Source: Hungatella sp. UBA4396
Lineage (GTDB): Bacteria > Bacillota > Clostridia > Lachnospirales > Lachnospiraceae
Length of the DNA stretch: 64,000 bases
Assembly (NCBI GenBank): GCA_002389905.1
Contig: DGRE01000014.1
Span: 25,208 to 89,207, forward strand
Reading direction: 5' to 3'
Shown piece by piece: positions 50,038 to 62,000 of the stretch. The notes beneath the pieces were generated by a model. The model saw only the letters and a program-made list of their open reading frames with translations, ran no database searches and was not told the origin of the DNA. The translations under genes were made by a program, and so were the position numbers. Within the stretch, counting starts at the first letter, position 1. Each line of letters starts with the position of its first letter.

Positions 50038-53000
50038 TTACCTTTTTCCTTTTTTTCTTCTGTTTACCCGTATGGTTAAAAGGAATCCTAAAAGGCAGAG
50101 AGCCATACCGGAAATCCAGAAACCTATGGGAGCCGTATCTCCCGTTTTCTCTCCCCTCTTTCCCGTCAGCTTTCCATAAGCCATTTCCAGCCATACCGGA
50201 TTTAGAAGGGATTTGCTGTAACGAACCGTAATGATACCTTCTTTTTTAGGTTCTTCCGGAGTATGAGGCTCCGGTTTCGGCTTAGGCCCTGGCTCCGGCT
50301 CCTCCAAGCCAGATTCTTTTAAATCCGTCATAACGACATCTAATACTCCAGCATCTTTTGGAACAGTAAATTTTACATCAGCGGCGAAAAAATATCCCTC
50401 CGGTGCCTTTACTTCTCTTAAAAAATAAGTTTTTCCAGCCTCTAAAACTCCAGTTATATCAGCAGCTTCACCGTTTGTTTTATAATCTTGTATAACCACA
50501 TTCTCCCATTTATCCAAAACCCTGAGTATGGCATCTTTTACTGGCTTTCCTTCTAAATCCACTTTGTGAATCCTCACCTTTGTGGTGTCATTTCTCATTT
50601 CAACCATATCAATATTTCCATTTTTACTTACCGAAAATGGAACGGAATCAGAATAGGCATATCCGGCCCTGGGTCTTTCTTCACAAAAGTAATATGTTTC
50701 TCCGGCTTTCAGCTTTGCGCGGACTTGATGAGGCTGATCAGAGGATACCCATTCGTCTATTAGTTTTCCTGCCTTATCTTTTATACTCATTCGGTTTCCT
50801 GGAAGTTCATCCTGACCTGTCATTGACTTTTTTGACAAAATCACATGGGTTGGTTCATCTATCATAATTACTGTATCCTTGTTTCCATTTAAACTGACTG
50901 TAAACAGAACATCTTCCGCATAGGCATAGCCATCTGTTGGCTGGATCTCATGGAGCCAGTAATGTTTCCCAGCCTCTAACTGGCCCTTCAATTCTTCAAA
51001 TTGGTTTCCAGTTGTGAAAGTCAAGTCCTCTCCGGCTTTTAAGCCGTTTCCATCACGCAAAGCCTTTGCTGGGGTCTTATCCTCACTTAATATCTGAAGC
51101 GTACTTCCTGGTAACTGACGCTCTGCTTCTGATGGGGTTCCAATAGGGGAATCGGCAAGTTTCCTGATTTCAACTTCTGTCTTTTTATCTTCCATGGTAA
51201 CGGTGATTGTTCCGGGTTCTTTCGGTACCGTAAAGGTGATCGGATCATGATAGGAATATCCGGCTGGTGGCTCTTCTTCTACGAGTTCGTAGGTTTCCCC
51301 GGCGATTAAAAGTCCGGTTAAAACCACTGACTTTCCGTTTAGGGTAAATTCTTTGATCATGGCTCCGGAGTCCTTTTCACGCACCTGGAAGCAGCCTCCA
51401 GTTAAGATTTCTCCTGTCTCGGCATCTACCTTTAAAATCTCCACTTTTGTTTTCTCATCCTGCATGATAATGGCTGACCGTATTCCGCTATCTTCCAGGG
51501 TAAAGCGGATTTCATTTTCATAGGAGTAGCCATTCGGAGGCTGTTCTTCCCGGATAATATATTCTTTTCCTGGAGTGACCAGCTTAGCCGGAATAAGTAC
51601 CCCCTCTCCCTCTTTGGTAAATTCATAGATAACATCTTCTGTCTCTGCATCAATCAGCAGGTAATTCCCGCCTGCAAGCTCCGTGAATATATCCTTATCA
51701 ACTTTTGAAAAGTATAACTGAATTGGCCGGTCCTCCATATCCACGTTGTCAACCGCTCCGGAGGCATTGACGCTGAAACGGTAGATTCCACTTACCAGGC
51801 TTTCTCCATCACTGTAGGCAGTAGTTTCTGTCAGTTGGTAGCTTCCTCCTGCTGTTATGATTTCCCGGATGGTTTCATCATTTAAGTTGTTTTTAAACAC
51901 CGCACTTTGGAGTGTTCTTGTTATTTCTCCGGTTACCACTCCTCCCTCTGACTCATAGCCATCTCCAGGCTCCTGAAGGATCTCATAGCCTGTCCCATAG
52001 GGCAGACCAGCAAAGGTAATAAATCCGTCACCGGTCAGGGTTATGCTGCCCTCGCCCTTAAGTCTTCCTGCCTTTGATCCGCTGTAAGCCTGGTATCCGG
52101 TTAAGGTATTTCCAGCCTGGTCCGTAAATCTCACCTGGTAGGTGAACTCATCTGCCTGGTTCTTTCCGGTTCCAGTCAGCTTGTTTATGATGGTGAGGGA
52201 ACCGTCCGGGACAATGGGGCTTGTCAGCGTGGTCTGCTTGGTAACAGCTTCCGTCCTTGTCTCAAAATAAGCCTTTATCTGCGCTCCCTCCTCACCGGCT
52301 GCAACGGCCACTACATCAACAGTACCGCTTTCATGAGCTGCCACATCGGTTAGGCTCCAGAGGACAGTTCCATTGAATTCCCTGCCGTAGTCCGTGGACC
52401 GTAAGTATTCCAGCCCATCTTTAAGGACCGCCTTGATCTGGATATCTGCCGGATGGCTGTAGGGATTATGGTAAGCTACCGTGTATTTAATCACGCTGCC
52501 TTTTTTAATTGCATGATCTTCAGCTCCTGTGCTGCTTGTTACTTTCGCTATGGGAACCTCCCTGGTCACTGGATTTTGAATGGTATAATCTTGGGTTTCC
52601 TCATTAACCGTCCAGCTAGCAAGGGTATTTCCGGCTTCGTCCATCAGCTCCTGCCTGGTTTCCAAGTAGGTCCGGGAAGGAACCTCATAAGACCTGGCTT
52701 CATCAAGGTATATCCGCCTTGTTTCTTTTCGGGATGTTTCTGTTCTGCCATCAGAATACCTGGTGTACTCCGTAATCTCATATAAATGACCGTCTATGAT
52801 ACCGTCCTCTGCGGTTACCCTCTGTCCGCTTCCTGATCCGATAAGCGGGGGAAGTTCAGTCCCGGTATCCAGATCCCTAAACACGGTATAAACCTTGACT
52901 GGGACCCTTCCGGTCACGGTTAGTGCTTCGATAGTGCTATTTTCACTTGCCAGCTTTAAGATGCTGAAGCTGTTTGAAACGTTCCGGATTCCGGTTCCTG

Positions 53001-56000
53001 CCTGATTTACAGTAAATATCACCGGCTCTGAAAGTGCATAGCCAGCTGGGGCCTTCAGCTCCTCCATGATGTAAACCTGATTTGCTGACAACTTCTTGGT
53101 TAAGGTAAAACCATTCGGTCCGGAAACAGCCTGTTCAATGGCTTCTCCCTGCTTTTGGTACTCTCCATCAACGGCCACCGCTTCATATACGGCTATTTCT
53201 GCCCCCTCCACGGCCATTCCTGTATCAAAGTTTGTTTTCTTAAACTGAATCTTTGTGGGCTCATTCCATACCTCATACGTGTGAAGGACCTCATTGGAGC
53301 CTGCTTCTCCGTCAAACTGGAACTTACTCTTTCCTCCAGTGATCTGGTAAAAATCAGGTGGAGATATTTCTTCAATGGTATAGGTGTGCGGTTTTATGGT
53401 TCCATCTGTCAGAACCTGTCCCACCGGCAGTTCTGCAAGCTCCGCCTTCCCTTCAGCTCCAGTTGTCATATACCAGACTGCCCCGGTATCCCAATTAATC
53501 ACTTTAAATCTGGCATGTTCCAGCCCTTCCCCGGTATCGGAAGCTTTCTTTATGATTTCCAGCTTGCCAACGGTAGGGTTATTTACGATCCGGTAAACAG
53601 GGATCTTCTCAGCTCCCACAACGATCTTTACCGGCGTTATCTTCTGCATATAGGCCGGAGGCGTAAGCTCTGCAATGTAATAAGTACCGTAAGGGATCTT
53701 ATTAATCCGGTGAGGCTTTAAATCTCCTACCGAAAATCCCTCCGGGATATTCCCGTTAAACTGGTCTTGCTCTGTATATCTTCCATCAGCTCCAGATATC
53801 CAGTTTTCTATCAGATGACTTTCATCTTCCACAAGGTCTCCGTCTTCATCAGCCCAGTAAAGGGCCAGCTCTGCTCCCTCTGCAGCGTATTCCCTGATTC
53901 CATCTGAGACTACCTTTAAAATGTTGATATACTTTTCCTCATTTTTAAAGCTGATTCTCTGCACATCTCCGGTTTCTTCCAGGACAACGGCCTTGGGATC
54001 AGGCGTTTCAAATCCATGAGGGACCGTTTCTTCCACCAAAACATAATTTCCTACCCTTTTCCCATTTTTTTCTGCATTAAGGGGTAGATAATCAATCCTG
54101 TGCAGCCCCTCTAAGGTGTCATAGCTTTTGATTCCTCCTGATTCCTGATAGTTAAACTGATATTCGAAGATCAAAGGCAGCTTGCCATCCGTATCCAGGG
54201 AGCCGTTTGTTACGTTCCGGTAAATGGTGATCCGGATAGTCTTTCCAGAATCCGTGTTCCAGATCTGGGTAACTCCTTCTCCATTTGCGGTCCGGAGACT
54301 TTCTATGCGCTCCGCTGTCCGTTCTCCGTCTTTTGTGTACCAGGTAAAGGAAGTAAGTTCCTCCCCGTTCTCCCGATAGGCTGCCTCAAAATCCATGATA
54401 AAGCTGGACTGATTCTCTGACAGGCCCAGAAAATCCTTTAAACGATCCATAAAGCCAGTGCTTTTTAGAACCTTTTCTGTATATTCTGATAGATCATCGG
54501 TAATCCATTCGGCCACCTTCCTTTGTTCATCGTAAACTGGCTTTCCATCCTCCATGATTATGTTTCCTTCACTGTCTGATCTGGCTTCATAAAGGGCCAG
54601 GCCCGCCTGATGGCTGTTAGGAAGCCGTACCTTATTCCCAGCGCTGTCCTCATTATACTTGTAGACTTCCAGCTTCGTATGGTCATTTTTTAGGTTGATG
54701 GTCTGTACTTCTCCGGTTGCTTGAATGGTAAGTTCCATGGAGCTGCGGATATATCCGCCTGGTGCCTCTGTTTCCTCCAGGATATAATCTCCAGCCGGGA
54801 TTCCTTCCAAATATTGGGGGGTCCCGTCTGTGATCCAATCTGCGGTAATCGTCACCGGCGTATTATCAGCAGAGTTTTCTACCGTCCATTCTGCCGGGGT
54901 CATTTCTGTTTTTACCAGATAATATCCTTTTGGATAGGTTTCGCTGTCTGTGGTATAAATCCTCTTTGCTTTATAGAGTGCTAAATGTGCTCCGGAAACT
55001 TGGCTGTAGCTATAGGCTCCCTTTGGCTCTGTAACCGTAAGTCCTTCCTGGTAATCACTAATGACGTTAAGCCTGTACCGGTCCGGTGCATCAGTCTTTA
55101 CAATCTCTGCCTTGATTTTTTCATCTTCCATTCCGGTCCGCTGGACCTCTCTGGTTTCGGAAACGGTAACGCCTTCCGGAAAGCCCTTGGCATAACCGGC
55201 TGGGGGTTTGACTTCCTCCATGATATAAGTCCCTGGTATGACCCGTTTTAGCATATCTGACTGTCCCACGGTCATGTCTGCCTGAAACGGGTCGTTTGGA
55301 TAAGCTTCCCCGGTGATCCAGGTATTTTCCATGATCCAGGACTCTCCCTGGCGGTGATAAAGCTTCGGATCGTCTGTCAAGTTCTCTTCCGTTCCAACAT
55401 CTTCCATACCGGCCTGATCATTGATCCGATAGGCTGCCTCATTATAGGCTAAAAGAAGATCATCATATTTATAGCGGACATAATCTCCGTCAATGTCATA
55501 GATCGGAGCCCCCTTCTGATAGGTTTGTCCTGACCTTTGGTAATACTTCGGGAGACCATGGCGGTCAAGGACCGGATTCATTCGTTTAGCCAGGCCGGTT
55601 CCATCATAAGTCCCTGTCATGTATTCCTGGTCTGTATCTGCGTCTATGGACGCAATCCGGAAGGTTTTAATCTTTTCCCTGGCAATGACCGCTCCGGTTT
55701 CTGTCTGGGATATCTTCACCGGCCATACCAGGAGCTTTTCTCCCTCCTTGGCATAAGCCATGCCGGTAGTCGGATTTACATACGCATCCCGGTTTCCCTC
55801 ACTGTCTAAGTGGTACATGACAGTTCCGGAGCTTAGGGAAAATATCTTATCCGCTGCAACATACTTGGCTGCTGATAAATCCCCTCCGGTCAGCTCAAAT
55901 ACGGGCTGCCCGGCTCTCAGGATATAGATGGACTCCTGATCCTTCACCTGTACCTTGTTCCCATTCCGGTCATAGCCATACAGTTTTCCATCTGTTCCAG

Positions 56001-59000
56001 TTTCCGTTATCTTCAGCCCTCCAAGGGAATAAAAGAGGATATCCGTATTTTCCCGGTCTATGGTTTCATAACTCCAGGTTCCAGCTCCTACTTCCCCCTT
56101 CAGGCTTCCTTCCGGGCCTTCTTTCCGGATAAATTCTACGGCACTTCCGGCATAACCCTTTAATACCTGAATGGACTGGACGTTGTTATTCCGATCCCTG
56201 ACCACTTCCACACCGTCATAACCATAATCTCCACTGTCTCCGTTTTCCTTAATCTCAATGGCATCGTAAAGCGCCATCCGCGCCCCGGCCACGTAGCGGT
56301 TTTGATCATCCGCCGTATCCAGTGTCCGGGATATCAGGCCGTAACCGGCAAATACGCTGTCTATATAGACCGGCTCTGCATCTTCTCCGGCTGCTTTCCT
56401 GGACTCCAAATATTCCAGAGTCCCTTTGTACCAGCCATAGCCTAAATAGGTTCCGTTTTTATAGGCAAACTCCAGGTTGTCAGCTCCGTATTTCTGCTTT
56501 AACTCCAGCTCCGTTCCCGTCAGCCGGGTATCGGTCCGGTAGGTGATTGTACTGTCCGAATCTTTGATTTTTGATATCTCTAACCGAACAGGGGTATTGC
56601 CTATATAAATCCTGGCCGTATTGATGGTTCCCTGGGAGTTTTCGCCTTCCTGATCCTCATAGATGGCTGCGGCCACCCGGCTGTCCCGGTTTCCGTCCAG
56701 GTAATAAGTAGTCTGGTCAGAATAAATTTCAATGGCCACCGGCTTTGTTCTCACGTATCCGGCTGGCGGTTTGATCTCACAAAGGACGTAGGTTCCAGCT
56801 CCAAGGGGCTGGGGAGTGATTAAATATCCCGTGTTCTGATCCTGATCGGTGGAGTTGGTTAAGTCCTCCTCTCTGGCCTGCAGGCCGTCCCTGGTGGTTG
56901 TAAGCGCCTCAAACGCTCCCGTTCTTCTTCCTTCCTGATCGGTAAGGATCACTTGTTCCGATTCCTTGCAGACTGGCGTTCCTGCCGGGACAACTCCGCT
57001 AAAAACTACTCCGGCATGGGTGATATTTCTGGCTCCCATAGCTTCTAAAAATCCCCTGGAGCCCTTGATCCGGGTATCTGTTTCATAAAACTTCACCAGG
57101 CCATCGGTATGTTCTCCGTCCTCCCTGGATGCTGCATAAAGGGCAAACAAGGCTCCGTCATGAAGGATATTTTCCCCGGTTTCTAAGTCCAGCTTTTCAA
57201 TTCTTAAACGGCTGGTATAAAAGGTGTTCCGGTACTTGCGGTAGGCATAGCCTTTGTAGCTTGATGTACCGTCCCCGTTTTGTATGGTATCTGCTGTTTC
57301 ATTGGCTGGCTCTGTAACGGTCCACGGCACCAGCATGGGAGCGTATTTCCCGTCATAGGCGGTCTGCATCCCTTCCATGACTGTGATCCTGTCCCGGTAA
57401 ACCTCACCGGCTTCGGAAGGGAATGGAACGTTGTCATAGATCTGTTTGTCTTCGGAAATGGAACCATAACGGTAGATCTTCTCTACTCCATTGGTTTCAT
57501 AAGTAGAGCCATTGGCGGTCCTTTTTCCGGCATTTCCATCATCAGCCAGGTAATGGCTGTTCGGACTTCCTCCGGCCTCTGCCGCATTAACCAGAGTATT
57601 GTAATAATCCTTTACCGGGTCATTTGCTCCCTGGGTAATGGTAAAATGTCCACGGCCAGACGGATCACCAGGAGCTGTCCCGGACAGCTTATCAAGATCT
57701 AAGCCGTAAGGATAAATTTCATAATCTCCAAGCCGGTTATGGGCCCGGATTACGTACTTTCTTAAGTCCTCCCCTCCTTCTCCCGGCCATTCCTCGTTAA
57801 ACCGGATGTGATACTTTGCTGAAAGCTGGGAAACGGTATTGGCTGCGTTGTAACGGTAATAACCGGCCAGCTCCTCCGGGGTCTGATCTGCCCCAGCTTT
57901 CCCACCTTCATAAACAGCCGGAAGTTCATTTTCTTTCGGAGCATCGGTCTGATAGTGCTTGTTATACAGATCACCTAAGTCCTTGTGAAAGGGCTGCTGT
58001 TCTACGGCCACGTAAGTTCCGTAGGGAAGGTATTCCGATATCCCATAAGTGTAACTGGACTCCTGATCTTCCTGATCGGCGCTTAAGGTTGTTGTATCCT
58101 GATCCTTTCCACCGTCTGCCTCACTGTCCCAGGCAATAGCATATATCTCATCGAAATCATAACTGAAGAAGGGTTTTAAGTAATTTTCTGCCTTTTTGAT
58201 TGCTTCTGAAAGGGCCTGATCATAAATTTCATCAGAATAGGCTTCTTCTCCTGAAGCGCTTTCCGTCTCACCGGCCTGGTTTTCTCTTACAAGCTTTTTT
58301 ACTTCCGTCTCCAGGTACCAGGTGATGGCAAACTGGCGGACGTGATCAGATCGGAGGGCGTTGTCCTTGGCTGTGGCCGATGTATTCACGCTGTTTTCAA
58401 TCTGTGGGCTATTATGTACAGAGGGATATTCTCTTTCTCCTCCGCTAGTCCCAAAAAGAAGGCTTTTGATCAATGAAAACGGCTTAAATGAGCTGCTTTG
58501 ATTATCAGTACGATCCCATTGATCATTGTTGGCCACTTTGATAGCATCAAAAAACTTTTCATAATTGTAGCCCAGGATCTCCCGGTCATTTCCGGCGCCA
58601 TCCTTGACGTTTTGTGTGGTTTTCTCCAAGACTGCCGTATAACCAGGATTCTGATCGGCGTTAATCAGACCATTCGTATAGCTGTAAAGTGACTCATTGG
58701 CAATGGCTGCATGGTTGGAATTTCTGGCAAGAGGACTGGTCTGGTAGTCTACCCTGGTAAAGAGCTTTTGAACCTTTTCCGGGAATGCTGCCCGGTATAC
58801 CTGGATGTCCACCAGATTTCCGTTCCGGTCCTGCCAGCTCACAGTTCCATCCTCTCCCCGGTAAAGCCGTTCTAAGTTGGATTTTAAGTAAATCTTAAAC
58901 CGGAAGTTCTTTAAATACTTAGCATTATCCTCCGTTCCTCCTCCATGCTGGGTATAGCGGTCCTCATGGCCTGTTCCTGCATAGGTATTATTCTCATAAG

Positions 59001-62000
59001 TCCCATCCTCCTTTAAAGAAATATCTTTTATGATCTTGGCTTTTTGCATGATGGGCCGTTCCACAACAGAAATCTTATTCACACGGGTTCCGCCATCCGA
59101 GTAGGTCTGACTCCGGTCATAGCGAAGGGTCACTGGTTCAATATAAGTTCCTGCTCCGGTCATGTTGGGAGAAGCGGAGATATTTCCATAACTCCCAGCA
59201 TAGTCCTCCGGAGTTGTATAGGTTCCGGAAACAAAATCATCCCGGTAAGTAATCTTAAAATCAATGGATGATGCCCCTTCCTCCCCGCCTACATCAATGG
59301 CATAGCCTTTTCCGTCATAAACGACAGTCACCGGCACATCCACATCTTTTAATTCATAGCCTGGGGCAACCTGGATTTCTCCTTCCACCATGATTGTTTT
59401 CACGCTGCCATCATTGTTTCTAAGGGGTTCACCTGGGCTGTATATCCAGTACGTACGCTCCGGGCTTTCTATTACTTCAATAGCAGATAGATCCTCCGGA
59501 TAGACCGCTGTTTTCTTTGACAGCTCCCCGGCCTTTACCTTGGCATAGGTCACAAAGCCGGTTCCATTTTCCTTGTAATCGTCTAGCTGATCTTGGGTAT
59601 AGGATGCATAGAGATAGCCGTTAATAGTCGTTCCGTTTACATCGTACTCCATGTCCTTTTTTATGTAGAGAATCCTGGCTGCTTCATCATAGACACTTGC
59701 GGTTACCAGGCTTCCCACCCGGTAGGAATAACGGATGATGGCCTTCCCATCCATTATTTCCTGCACTCTTAAGCAGTTAAAGACGGAAAGCCCGGCAGCC
59801 TCCATTCCTTCATAAAGACTGGTGGCCTGTTCTTCAAAGGTTTCCCCGGTAAGAGGAATCTGCAGCCAGGGAGCGCCTTTGTCCGGCTCCTTAAAAGAAG
59901 CCTTTTTCAGTGCTGCATTGGCATCCTCCGTTAAGTCCCCCGTGATTTCCTTATCATGAACGGTGGGAATGGTATAACGAAGTCCATTGTCTGGCCGGAC
60001 AGCGGTATAATCATACTCTGGTACTGATACGCTGTTTACCAGGGCAGTTTCTCCGTTTGGAAGTAAGATACTATCCCCGACCTTTGCCGGTACTGGTGAT
60101 CCGTTGATGATCACCCGGTCCTTTTCCTCTCCTGCCAGGGCGGTTTCCTCCCTGGTCACGTACTCCGTATGGGTCCCGTTTGGATCTTCCACCACTTCAC
60201 TTCTGGTGATGAAGAAGTAGGCCCCTTCTGGTATGTTCTGGGCATAAATCCGGTAGCCGTTCAGCGTTCCGCTGCTTGTTACCGTAAAGGTATTGGCCTT
60301 CTTTACCCGGTCTGTTTCGATGCTTCCAGCGGATACAGTTCCTTCCGCCGATGGATTCCCTCCAGCTAAAAATGCCTCCCGATTGCTGACCGTTGCATTT
60401 TTTCCGTAGACAGAAAGCTCATACCCCTCTGACCGGGTCAGCTCCTTGATATAATACTGGGTCCCGTCCGCATTGATGATTAAAGGCCGTCCGATCCAGG
60501 CGTTTCCGTTTAAGGCTTCGTTGTTTTGGATGGGATAAGAGTGTCCGCTTCCTCCGGTTCCGTCCCGTCCCTGGTTGGAGGAAAGCTTTTCATAGCCGGA
60601 AGCGGTTTCATTGCGGCTGTCCGTGATAGAAATGCTGCTTCCCCGGTCCGTATGGCCGGTAAAACGTTCCGCATCAGACTCCTTTCCGATGGCCTTTCCC
60701 ATGGAGGTGTAAAGGTTTGTCGGTGCCTGATCGGCCCAGCCGTTCAATGTTTTCTCAATCATTCCGGTCTGGTAGTTGAAGATATAGCCTGGGGCCTGAG
60801 TAATGGCCAAAAAGCTGCCATCTCCGTTCCGGTCCGTAGCAGCTACGGAAACTAAGTTATCCTTTTGAAAGAGAATTCCGGAATGTCCATCTGGATGAGG
60901 GATATCCGTGGCTGCAAACAGCCCGTAAACAGCGCCCTCTAAGGTTCCATCTCCCTGGGAATCGCCGTAGGCTCCATAGCTTCCAGACTCCCCGGCCTTT
61001 AGAGCCATATCTTTCTTATTAAAGTGAATCTCCCCTTCCATCCGGTGATCATATGCAATAAAAGTCCAATCCCTGGTGGAAGAATTTAAAGGGCTTAAAC
61101 GGCTTGTCTCCGTAGATTTCGGGAGAGAGGATAAGGAACTTCTTGAAGTTCCCCCTTCATCCTCATCATCAAAAGCAAATGCGGATAAAACCATCTTTGC
61201 TACGGAACGGAATCCGGAAACAAGAGACTCTAACAGCCCGGTAAAGGTAATTCCTCCATGGATTCCCTCTGCTTGGGAATTGGTGGCCATTTTCTTTTCT
61301 TTTTTCACTGCATCGGAGGTGGTTGCTCTGTTATCTGGCCGAATTTTTGTTTTCTCATCTTCTGTAGGTTCTTTTTCTACCTCCTTTGCTGTTTCCGGCT
61401 CTAATTCTGTTTCACCTTCTTCTGGCTCCATGGCTGTCTCATCTATGGTTTCTGTCTCTTCCGGTGACTCTGGCGGATCTTGCCTGGTTTCGGGTTCTGT
61501 TTCTTTGATTACTTCCTGTTCAATTTCTTCCCCCGCCTCCGGTTCTGACTCGTTTTCCGATTCTGTTTCAAACTCATTTTCGGCCTCTGCCTCGGTTTCT
61601 TCTGCTTCGGTTTCCGAATGAAATTCTAAAACAGCCTCAAAACCTTCCACATCATTAGAAACGCCAAAGCTGGTAAACATCACTGCTTCTGGCTCTTTTA
61701 TGGCTTCCTCCTGCTCTGGAGGATTTACAGCCAGGGCTTCCCCTTCCATATCCGGGCCCGCTCCGAAACCACTGGCCATACGCCCCAGGCCATGAGACCG
61801 GTAATCTTTATATTCACTTGATGTAACGGTCCGCCACTCCATGGGAATATCATCGGGATGACTGCCATGAAGGGAATAGCCAGGAGCCGGGATGGTTTCC
61901 TTTGCAGAGTATTCATAGGTTAAGGAGATAAAGTCCTTATAAAACTGATCCCGGTCCGCTTCCAGAGCTTCCCGCTGTGTTTTTCCAGTTGGGTCAATGG

